Notes under the pieces: generated by a model
Databases searched by the model: none
The model's input: only the letters and a program-made list of their open reading frames with translations
What the model was told of the DNA's origin: nothing
Position numbers and translations under genes: made by a program
Origin: Caulochytrium protostelioides
Taxonomy: Eukaryota; Chytridiomycota; Caulochytriomycetes; Caulochytriales; Caulochytriaceae
Direction: 5' to 3'
DNA length: 64,000 bases
NCBI GenBank assembly: GCA_003615045.1
Contig: ML014119.1
Span: 1-64,000, forward strand
Shown: positions 30,657-38,792 of the stretch, piece after piece
How the letters are laid out: each line of letters opens with the position of its first letter
Numbering within the stretch: the stretch's first letter is position 1

Positions 30657-32192
30657 ATGGGATCCTCATCAAGGAAGCACGCGGCCGACGCCGAGTCCGA
30701 TGTCGAGGTCTTCGACGACTCGGCCCTGGGCGGCGCCGGCAACGAGTCGCTTGCGGGCCTGCAGGACGAAATCGCGGCGTTCCAGAAGGAAATCGGGCTC
30801 ACTGGTCTTGCGGCGAGCCTCGCCGCGGGCGTGAAACCCGCCAAATCTAAGACTAAGTCGAAGACCCCGAAAGTCATGAAGATCGCTGCGGACGCCGCCA
30901 ACGCCGACGCCGCGGCCCCGGCGGACGTCATGACGGACACGCCAGCGAAGGCCGCGACTGCGGCTTCGTCGCCCGCGAAACCCGCGAAGAAACGCGCGCG
31001 CTCGGACACTAAGGACAGCCCCGCTCCAGCATCACCGGCATCACCGGCACCCGCGATCGCGTCTGACGCCGATGCCTCGCCGTTGGGGAGCCCCGAGGCC
31101 GACGCGGACCCGGCAGCGCCCGCGACCAAGAAGGTCAAGAAAGACAAGCCGACCAAGAAAGAGAAACTGAAGGCCAAGAAGGCCCGTGCGCAGGCGGCTG
31201 CAGCGGCTGGTGACGCCGCCGCGTCGGCCGAGACGGCAGACCCGGCGGCCGACCCGGCGGCGGCGCCCAGCACGTCCGGCAAGCGCGAGATCGTGGCTGC
31301 GCCGCGCGTTGTCTCCAAGTTCCAGCGCTTGGCGGAGAGCCGGATTCGCGCGGCCAAGAACGCGCTGGAGGCGCGCGGATCGCAGGCCGTTATTGACAGT
31401 ATCACGGCCCTTGAGACGGCCGTCGCCGAGTCCGTGGCGCCTCTCGGCGACGACGACGACGCCGTTTCTGCAAATGCGGACGCCGACATCGATGCCGATG
31501 CCGCCATGAACGGCGTGGACGCCGCCGACACCGACAGCGCCGCCGCGGCCCCCGCGAGCCTGACCAAGGTCGCCGCGGGCGTGCTCGCCGCCTCGAGCCA
31601 GATCGTGAAGAGCGTCGTGTCCGTGACACAGGCGCAGCTGGACGCTCTGCGCCTGAAAGAGCGCCGCGAGAAGCGGTACGGCGAGAAGCCCGAGCCGCGG
31701 CGCAAGCTGGTCCGTGGGCCGCCCGCCGGCGAGCATGGCGACGGCGACGCGAACGACGACGGCGCCGACGTCGACCTGGAGGGCGAGGCGCCCGTGCGCC
31801 GTGCGCCGTCTACCCGCGGCGGCGGCTTCCGCGGCGGTTCCCGTGGCGGCGGCTTCCGCAGTGAGAGCGGCGGTTCGAGCGGCGGCTTCCGCGGCGGCTT
31901 CCGTGGCGGCTTCCGTGGCGGCTCGCGCGGCGGCTCCCGTGGTGGGTTCCGCAGCGACGGCGGCGGCGACCGCGGCGATGGGCCCGTGTCCCGCCAGTCG
32001 TTCGGCGCCCGTCCAAGCGGTCGTGGTAGCTTCTCTGGCCGCGGTGGCGACCGCGGCGGCTTCTCTGGCCGCGGCGGCAGCCGTGGCGGCGGTCGCGGCG
32101 GTTTCTCCAGCCGTGGCGGTGACCGCGGTGGCCGTGGCGGTCGTGGCGGTCGTGGCGGCCGCGGCGGATCGCGCGGGGCACGCAGCGCTTAG
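30657..32192 (+). CDS. RGG-box protein, probably nucleolar or RNA-binding
   Basis: The 511-residue frame starts at the ATG at 30657 (MGSSSRKHAADAESDVEVF). The N-terminal half is acidic and Ala-rich with Lys-rich nuclear-localisation-like patches (KPAKKRARSD, KKVKKDKPTKKEKLKAKKAR). A less biased, likely helical region follows at about residues 205-370 (VVSKFQRLAESRIRAAKNAL, TQAQLDALRLKERREKRYG). The last 130 residues are a dense RGG/FRGG box (GGFRGGSRGGGFRS... to GGRGGRGGRGG), the hallmark of arginine-methylated RNA-binding proteins such as Gar1, Nop1 or Npl3. None of the enzymatic or RRM domains of those proteins is present, so no family name is given. Codons upstream of 30657 stay open but look non-coding. 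Confidence 0.7.
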   Translation: MGSSSRKHAADAESDVEVFDDSALGGAGNESLAGLQDEIAAFQKEIGLTGLAASLAAGVKPAKSKTKSKTPKVMKIAADAANADAAAPADVMTDTPAKAATAASSPAKPAKKRARSDTKDSPAPASPASPAPAIASDADASPLGSPEADADPAAPATKKVKKDKPTKKEKLKAKKARAQAAAAAGDAAASAETADPAADPAAAPSTSGKREIVAAPRVVSKFQRLAESRIRAAKNALEARGSQAVIDSITALETAVAESVAPLGDDDDAVSANADADIDADAAMNGVDAADTDSAAAAPASLTKVAAGVLAASSQIVKSVVSVTQAQLDALRLKERREKRYGEKPEPRRKLVRGPPAGEHGDGDANDDGADVDLEGEAPVRRAPSTRGGGFRGGSRGGGFRSESGGSSGGFRGGFRGGFRGGSRGGSRGGFRSDGGGDRGDGPVSRQSFGARPSGRGSFSGRGGDRGGFSGRGGSRGGGRGGFSSRGGDRGGRGGRGGRGGRGGSRGARSA

Positions 32193-32690
32193 AGCGTGTT
32201 CCGATTCTAATTTGTAATTTATTGCGGCTTCTGAGTTTGAATTTCCGGGTCTTCAACGCTCCCGTCCCCGTCCTCGGTGTGCTCGGGGGTGGCGTCGGGG
32301 CAAGGGGTAGGAAGGGCCACCCTGCCCGGGCGTCGCGAGGATAGACAACGCCCTAGCGGAGTTGGCCCATGGCAGAGGCCCCGGGGCCCTGTTGTCCACC
32401 CTTCTTCTCGCAGCACGTCACGTCATTTGAAAGGCCCATCAGCGAATCGTTGCAATGCTCGATGGAAGCGACGTCGCACGTGAGATACGAACGTTACGCA
32501 CCACGCTTTTGGGTGACTCACGGGGTGTCGAGATGGAGCTGTTCATCGTTAGATCTTTACAAGCATCCACCTGAGACATTCGAGACATTCGCCAGCGAGC
32601 ACCTGCATCTCACAAACCAATTGAGAAGCGCAATTCGAATCAGAGAAACTCGCTAAATTCCTGTTGCTGACGAAATCCGGAGCGGTGACC
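32193..32690. other. intergenic, no gene seen
   Basis: Short + strand gap with locally higher A+T at 32500-32660, just before the next gene. No feature is supported. Confidence 0.45.
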
Positions 32691-33467
32691 ATGTTCTGGC
32701 GCGCGCAGACCACGGCGGCGCCCAGCGCACCGTCGGCATCCACCACGCTGGCACCCGCGCTGGCGCCCGCCGTGCCGTTCGACAACACCTCGCCTGCATC
32801 GCGCATCAAGCCTAGCAACCGTTCGGACGCCATCGTCCCGCCATCGGCACTGCCCCTGCCCCTGCCGCTGGATGCGGCACCCTCGTCTGCGACGCTCCCC
32901 GTGCGGCCGTGGGACTGGCAGCTGTTGTTTCAGGACCCGGGCTCGCTGAGCGAAGCGGATCGCCGCCACCAGGACGTCATGTCGCACCGCATGAACCGCT
33001 GGATCCTCGGGTCGGCGAGCGCCGTGGCCGTGTTCATGTTCGCGTACACGGTGCGCCGCCAGACGCGCAGTATCAAGGGCCCCAAGGTCAAAGAGTTCTT
33101 TGACGATCCTGTGAACGCGGCCAACAACCCGAAACTCGCCGCCTATATGTTCGTCGGCAAAGCGTTCATGACGGCGACGGCGCTTGTGGGTCTCGGCGCA
33201 ACGGCTATCGGCTTCGGAATCTCTTCGGCAGCGGATGTGCATTCGCTGAAGGAGTTTTCGCAGAAGATGCAGGTCTGGGGCAAGCAGCTGGTGCCCCAGC
33301 CGACTCCACGCCAGACGACGGAAGAGCTCGATGCGATGGACCGCGAGTTCTTTGAGGCGCTCGACCGCGACCTCGCCTCCGATACCCATACGCCGACCGA
33401 TCTGCAGCGCCGCATCAAGTCCATCATCCATTCCGAACTGACTCACCGCTCCCGCGAATCATCCTGA
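32691..33467 (+). CDS. TMEM242/AIM11-like mitochondrial inner-membrane protein
   Basis: The 258-residue frame starts at GTGACCATG. It has a Ser/Pro/Ala-rich N-terminus, plausibly a mitochondrial presequence plus linker. Two membrane segments follow: WILGSASAVAVFMFAYTV at about residue 105 and AFMTATALVGLGATAIGFGI at about 160. The second is followed by SSAADVHSLKEFSQKMQVWG, which closely matches the C-terminal (D/L)VHS.KEF..KMQ motif of human TMEM242 and the related fungal AIM11 proteins. TMEM242 helps assemble ATP synthase and complex I subunits, so a similar assembly role is inferred. The C-terminal 60 residues are helical and charged, and longer than in TMEM242. Assignment rests on the two-helix layout plus that motif. 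Confidence 0.65.
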   Translation: MFWRAQTTAAPSAPSASTTLAPALAPAVPFDNTSPASRIKPSNRSDAIVPPSALPLPLPLDAAPSSATLPVRPWDWQLLFQDPGSLSEADRRHQDVMSHRMNRWILGSASAVAVFMFAYTVRRQTRSIKGPKVKEFFDDPVNAANNPKLAAYMFVGKAFMTATALVGLGATAIGFGISSAADVHSLKEFSQKMQVWGKQLVPQPTPRQTTEELDAMDREFFEALDRDLASDTHTPTDLQRRIKSIIHSELTHRSRESS

Positions 33468-33534
33468 TCATTCTGATCGCTGCCCTCACATCTTCGTTCT
33501 TATCCTTTAACTTAACTTAATCTTATGTTTCATG

Positions 33535-36492
33535 TTATGACACATCGGCATCGAGACGCACGTCATGGATACTGCCATCGCTCTCGTAGTCATCGCTGAG
33601 GTCGCCGATATCATCCTCGTCCTCGTTCTCATCACCAATTTCGTCCTCGTCGTCCTCGTCGTCCACGTCGTCCTCGTCGTCCTCGTCGATGTCCTCGATG
33701 TCCTCTTGGTCTTCGTTCTCGTCTTCATCGACGTCTTCGTGATCCTCATCGCCATCGTCATGATTGCCATCGCTGCCATCGCCGCCTTCAGCATCAGGAG
33801 CGCTATTCTGACTGGGAAGGCCCAGCATCGTCGTGGGCGTCAGCCGGCCCAACAGCACCCGACCCCGCGTCCATGAACCATAGGTCTTGGACGCGAACGT
33901 GGCCATTTCTTCGGCCGTGAGCGGGTCATGCGACCAATGCGGCGAACCGCGGGCCGCCGCAAACCTTCCGCGCGCGCGCCGCTGGACCATGAGCGGCGGC
34001 GCACGCCTGACGAGACTGGCGGGGCTCCGGGTCAGCCGCCGCCCCGCAAGATACGCCGTGATGTCGTCCGGCACGAGGCGGCCGTGCCACATCAGTCGCG
34101 CCACATCATACCGAGACAGGGAGCGGACGTTCTCGCGCACCGAAGTCCACGGGGCAAGGGTGGCGTAGCGCGACCTCTGCGGGATGAGCTGGGTCACATC
34201 CTCCGGGACCGTGACCAGCGTGTGTAATCTGGAGAAGGCGTCGGCAGCAGCAGATCGAGGGCGGCTCGACAGCGAGCGCGCGTCGGAGGGCGTGCTCGAT
34301 TCGGTGGCAGTCCCAAACTCCGACGCTAACTCTGACGCCGACGCTATCGCCGACTCGGACGCCGACTCGGATGCGAGATCGGAATCCGAGAGCAGGATCG
34401 CATCGTCGTGAGGCAGACGCTGCGCGTGTGCCGCGGCTGCGGCAGCAGGCGACGACGTGGACATATGAGGCAGGCCCCTGTCATCGGCCAGCCGGTCTTC
34501 GGCTACCGCTTCACGGGCCATCTGCTCGACCACGGCACAGACAGCGCGATCGCGCGCCGGTCGGAGTTTCCGCGCCCAACGGAGCTGCATGCTGCCGGTA
34601 TCGCGTAGGCCGGCCGAGCGCCAGACAAGCGCGCGCCACACGGCATAGTGCCGTCGCATCGCACTGCGCCCGTCCGAGGGCGGCTGCTCGACCCAGAACG
34701 GCAACGGCGGCTGGGCGGCCTGCGAAACCAGCGCAGATGCAGTGGCCTGAGCGATGGCGGACGCGTCCATCCCGGCTCGCACGACGGACAACGGCTGAGC
34801 GGCGGCGATGTGGGCGTCCATGACGGCCCGCGCGGCATCGGGCAATCCTTGCGCCAGATACGCGTTGCGCCGTGTTTGCGCATCGCGCGTCACGCTGCTG
34901 ACGCCTTGTAGGAAAGACAGGGTATGATGGGGCCGCGTGGTGGATGCCGGTCGCGGCACCGACGCGGGGAGCGGCTGGTGGTGGGCGCGATCCGTGGCGG
35001 CGAGGCGCGCGGCCCACGCTTCGTCCGGCGGCGCGAGGGCCTCAAACACGTGCCGTTCGAAGACGTCGCCGTACGTCGCGGCGCGGGTGCTCTGGTCGAG
35101 TCGGAGCAGCGCGGACGGCGCCGGCTGCAGAACGCGCGCGATGCGTTCCTGGTGGGTCGGGCCGAGCTGCGCGTGGAAGGGCTCGCCCCACGGCGAGCGA
35201 TCGAGCGGCGTTCGCTGGATCGCCGGGTGCTCGTATGGCGCCGGGTAGAACATCGCGAGTGTGGGGAACGCCACCCAGGGCTCGCGCTGGCGGGGCGGCG
35301 GGCGGACGTGGTGGTGCCACAGCGCCAGCGTCGCCGTTTCCCGGTCGTCGGGCACCTTTTCGGGATAATAGGGTTCCTTGGGCGCGTTTGGAGGACGGAC
35401 GGTCAGCGTCTCGCTCGCGAGAAAGGGACGCGCGGAGGCCCACTCCCGTTCGCGGCGGAGATAGCCGATCTGGAGGAGCCGCCGAGGCCAGAAAAGCCCG
35501 TCCTCGAGATCGCCGCGGATGAGCATTTCGGTGGTATACTTTTTGGGATCGACGCCGCTGAGGTGTGAGCGGTGAACCACGTGGAGATTAGGCCGTAGGA
35601 ACAAGTAATCGAGGAACCGCGATTCGATGGCGTCATACAAGCGACGGCCCCATACGGCGGCATCCGGCCCCGGTGGCGGCGCTGAGGGGGACGGGGCGGT
35701 AGGGTCGGTCCAGCCCGGGGTGAGCACGTCGGCTCGGACGCCGAGGCATTCGCGACTCCCGTCGTCGTAGTGCTCGTCGCACACCGGCAAATGGTAGGGC
35801 GCGGGCAGCAGTTGACTCGCCCAGCGTGAGCATGGCGGGCCATGCGCGCTCCCGACGCCAGGCCGGTAGAAGCAGCGCCACACCGGCGGCAGCCAGACGG
35901 TCATGTCCTTCGTGCGATGCAGCACGCAGCCAGCCCGGATAAAGCGGCGCTGCCGCCAGGTCCAGATGCCGCGGTGGCCGGACCGGTGCGGCGCGCGGGC
36001 CACGACGATCCGCCGGCATCCCGCGTGCGGACACACATCCGGCCGTCCGCCTTCGCCGCTGGCGGTCGCTGCCGCTAGGGGCGGCCCGGACGCCCGAGGC
36101 CCCCGGGAATCCGCGACGGGTGAGACCGCGGGCCGCGGCGGGGCCTCGGCGAGGGTTGGCGCAGGCAGCGCATACTCACGCGCGAGGGCACGGAGGTCGT
36201 GGTCGTGGAGCCAGCCACGCGCGACCATCAGCTCACTGGCATGCGCCAGGCATAGGACAGGGTCCTGCAGCGGCAGCGCCGCGAGCGCCGGGTCGACGGG
36301 GTACAGCGGCTCATGAGCATGCGGCACGACGAGATCGGCACGCGACGTGCATGTGACACGGCGATGGACATCGAAGGGCACGTGCGCGGCCTGGCACTGC
36401 TCGTATCCGGCGTAGACGACGTCCGGAAACCGCGGCGAAGGAGCAGTAGACGGCTCGCCGACCACGAGCGGCGGATCGAAGACGGGTGCCAT
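33535..36492 (-). CDS. large unknown protein with Cys/His cluster and very acidic C-terminus
   Basis: A single frame of 985 residues from MAPVFDPPLVVGEP. I do not recognise a family. Residues about 148-255 contain many Cys and His in zinc-finger-like spacing (VCPHAGCRR, RAGCVLHR, GPPCSRW, PVCDEHYDDGSREC), suggesting a metal-binding module. The central part is rich in Pro, Arg and Trp, with ordered-looking segments (FLDYLFLRPNLHVVHRSHLS, DLEDGLFWPRRLLQIGYLRR). A Ser/Glu/Asp region follows near 725-770, then RYDVARLMWHGRLVPDDI. The last 70 residues are almost pure Asp/Glu with DEDDEDD-type runs. Third codon positions are strongly G/C, as in neighbouring genes, supporting a real gene despite the lack of homology. 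Confidence 0.65.
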   Translation of the reverse strand: MAPVFDPPLVVGEPSTAPSPRFPDVVYAGYEQCQAAHVPFDVHRRVTCTSRADLVVPHAHEPLYPVDPALAALPLQDPVLCLAHASELMVARGWLHDHDLRALAREYALPAPTLAEAPPRPAVSPVADSRGPRASGPPLAAATASGEGGRPDVCPHAGCRRIVVARAPHRSGHRGIWTWRQRRFIRAGCVLHRTKDMTVWLPPVWRCFYRPGVGSAHGPPCSRWASQLLPAPYHLPVCDEHYDDGSRECLGVRADVLTPGWTDPTAPSPSAPPPGPDAAVWGRRLYDAIESRFLDYLFLRPNLHVVHRSHLSGVDPKKYTTEMLIRGDLEDGLFWPRRLLQIGYLRREREWASARPFLASETLTVRPPNAPKEPYYPEKVPDDRETATLALWHHHVRPPPRQREPWVAFPTLAMFYPAPYEHPAIQRTPLDRSPWGEPFHAQLGPTHQERIARVLQPAPSALLRLDQSTRAATYGDVFERHVFEALAPPDEAWAARLAATDRAHHQPLPASVPRPASTTRPHHTLSFLQGVSSVTRDAQTRRNAYLAQGLPDAARAVMDAHIAAAQPLSVVRAGMDASAIAQATASALVSQAAQPPLPFWVEQPPSDGRSAMRRHYAVWRALVWRSAGLRDTGSMQLRWARKLRPARDRAVCAVVEQMAREAVAEDRLADDRGLPHMSTSSPAAAAAAHAQRLPHDDAILLSDSDLASESASESAIASASELASEFGTATESSTPSDARSLSSRPRSAAADAFSRLHTLVTVPEDVTQLIPQRSRYATLAPWTSVRENVRSLSRYDVARLMWHGRLVPDDITAYLAGRRLTRSPASLVRRAPPLMVQRRARGRFAAARGSPHWSHDPLTAEEMATFASKTYGSWTRGRVLLGRLTPTTMLGLPSQNSAPDAEGGDGSDGNHDDGDEDHEDVDEDENEDQEDIEDIDEDDEDDVDDEDDEDEIGDENEDEDDIGDLSDDYESDGSIHDVRLDADVS

Positions 36493-37540
36493 GCGGCGTT
36501 GTCGAGGCGCTCACGCGATGCGGGCGTCGGCAGTTTCGTAGGACATGGCGCGTACGGCAAGTCTCCACGACGGATCGGCAATGACGGATACGGGACGGTG
36601 CGGGTGCAGGTCCCGCCGCTGTAAGGCGCTGGGCGAGGTCGAGCGAATCGAAGCCAGCAGGTCGTCGCGAGGGGTGATGGCACGCTGCGGCGTCTGGTGT
36701 GATGCAGCCGGCGATGCAGTAAAACGTCGTGGGTGGGATGCGATAACACAGACGTACGAGGAGAGTTGACCTCGAAGACGATCAAATGATGGCAATGAAT
36801 GGCATCGGACCCGGCCCGCCGGCCAGGAGCGGATACGGCTATCGGAGTGAGCAGCGCCCGGGCGGAGATGGCAAGGAGAAGGGCTGTATTCCAGCGAGCA
36901 TAATGTGTCACATCGAAAAGTGTGGCGCAAGACATCACGCTTGTGTGGCGCAGCCGTCGACTCCGACGCTGCGCTTTCCATTTTCAATGATGGATACCCT
37001 TAACCAGGTGACACAAATCGTAGCAGGCGCACCGTTCGGACAAAGTCTATGCATCTCAACAAGTCTATGCACTTTGTCATCGTGAATCAATGTGAAAGAG
37101 GTCTGTGCACGACATTCTATCAGCTGGCAAAGACCATGGTTCCTTAATAAAGTCGATATTCGTCTTCAATGAAGCAATCACAAACCACAATTTCAGGGCG
37201 ACTGCCCCCACGCTAATTGTCCTCAACAAAGTCACAAACGAACGTCAAAGAGGCGCACTATCGGTCCGCATATACAAGCCTGACACGCAATAGCAAAGTC
37301 AACTTGCAAAAGACTGTCATAATTCATTCCATGTGATAAGCAAGCTTGCTGCGATCGACATAGTTCATGGTTACGTCGTACAAAATTTTGTAATTTTTCA
37401 CCGCGCAGTTTCGTCGTGCTAGCTTTAACTGTGTGCGCGGCGATTGCATCATTTAAACGCGCCAACGTGAACGCCAATGCCAAAGCAAAACAAGGAGCTC
37501 GAGTGGCTGACATCCTGCCCACAAGCGCTGCCAGCCGCCC
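36493..37540. other. AT-richer intergenic island upstream of U2
   Basis: From about 36880 to 37470 the sequence is clearly lower in GC than the rest of the window and has no gene-like frame. Short words recur, such as CAAAGTCTATGCA at 37040-37075 and AACAAAGTCACAAAC further on. It could be an old insertion or regulatory DNA. Confidence 0.4.
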
Positions 37541-37548
37541 GGAAAGAG

Positions 37549-37556
37549 TATATAAA
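37549..37556 (+). promoter_or_regulatory. TATA box candidate upstream of U2 snRNA
   Basis: TATATAAA lies about 150 bases before the predicted U2 5' end. Yeast U2 is also transcribed by Pol II from a TATA located well upstream, but no start site can be shown here. Confidence 0.3.
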
Positions 37557-37700
37557 GCGGGCGCCCCGAATGGTCTCGGCGCTTCCTATCTCATTTCTAC
37601 CCTTGGTGGCATGGGGAGGGGCTCGCGCGGGTGCTTTTTAAACGCATGCGTGTCGAGAGTGCGGGAAAGGAGAGGGCGTGGGAAGAGAAGAATCCCCACG

Positions 37701-37890
37701 ATCCTTCGAGCCTTTTGGCTAAGATCAAGTGTAGTAACTGTTTTTAAGAAAACGTGTGGTTTTCTCAGGCAAGGGCTTCGCCCTTCGCCATTATTTTATT
37801 TCCCACGATTTATTTTTGACCACCGGTTCTTGGTTAATTCAGAGGCAGGCTTGCCTGTCTTTGACGGTTATTGCCAGCTATCGGCTGCGT
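37701..37890 (+). ncRNA. U2 spliceosomal snRNA
   Basis: The 5' domain is unmistakable. ATCCTTCGAGCCTTTTGGCT forms stem I, then AAGATCAAGTGTAGTAACTG holds the U6-pairing segment and the GUAGUA branch-point recognition sequence. Downstream the order is U2-like but the sequences diverge: a hairpin AGAAAAC/GTTTTCT at the stem IIa position, a strong GGC-AGGGC-TTCG-CCCT-CGCC hairpin (about 37768-37789) as stem IIb, a Sm-site candidate ATTTTTGA (37812-37819), and a GGCAGGC/GCCTGTC hairpin (37844-37859). A terminal stem with ATTGCC follows. The 3' end is not determined; about 190 bases is assumed from typical U2 length. Its presence agrees with the GT-AG introns seen in the window. Confidence 0.85.
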
Positions 37891-38792
37891 GCGGTTCGCT
37901 TGCGAGTCGCATCGGTCTATGGCTGGTGGTGCCGCCATTCGAGGTGTCCCCGGCCTTACACCGCCGCCGGGTGACGCGCCGTGGAGCGCCAAACCTCTGC
38001 CTCTGAATTAGCAAAGAAAACCAAAAACCTCATGAAAATCTCGTTAGATGAGAATAAGGCTTCCCGAGTGGGTCGACCTCGTTTTCGTTTGATGCGATCT
38101 CTGGGATGGGGCCAACCCCCTCAGACCATTCATCAAATTCCAGCTTCAGAGAGGTTGTGAAAAAGATCGGTGTAATGTGCTCTAGGTGTGTTCGGAACTT
38201 CTCACGTCTTCCAGATTGTTGGTTGAGTTCGGCCAAATGTTTTGCCTTCATGAAAGGGAAGCACGTCCGAACTAATCCAATGGTTCGGTATAGGTACACT
38301 ACGTGAAGTGAAGAGATGTGTTTCTTTAGTTTCATGGCTATAGCTGACGTCGCATGATGATTCTTAACTTAGTCTCAGGATTCTGGGTGCTCTATGAATG
38401 GATCATTCCTCGACAGCGGATGACATCCCACTAAGGTCCGGGGGGATGCTTATGCTGAGAGGGCTAGCGCCACACGAGGTGGGATGCTGCACTGGTGTTC
38501 CCAACATGTGGGACAAGCCACTCATGATGCCGTCATTGTCGGAGACGGGGCCGCTCGAGTCGTAGCACCCCTTGCTCCACGTTACCACGTAATCACGTTA
38601 GCTGCCGACACCTTCATCTGCTCGTCGCATGCTAGAGCACAGAGACGACTTGATCTCAGCCGATAGCAGTTATGCACATGGTGTTTGGACCTAGTCAGGC
38701 ACACGTGCGATACAAAGGCGACCCGCGCACCCTGTCTCTGCATCCGCCTGAGGCTGCACCCGTCCTCTTCTCCCTCACCCCCACTCCATCGC
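37891..38792. other. 3' flank of U2 and upstream region of YME2
   Basis: About 38030-38420 is AT-richer. It contains a 101-codon minus-strand frame (38335-38030, starting MKLKKHISSLHVVYLYRTIG) whose codon use is unlike the neighbouring genes. It is unrecognised and may be chance or a decayed insert. Confidence 0.35.

Noticed and set aside
38030-38335. 101-codon AT-rich minus-strand frame near U2
   Set aside because: Not called as a gene: no homology and codon use unlike the host; kept only as a note in the island entry.
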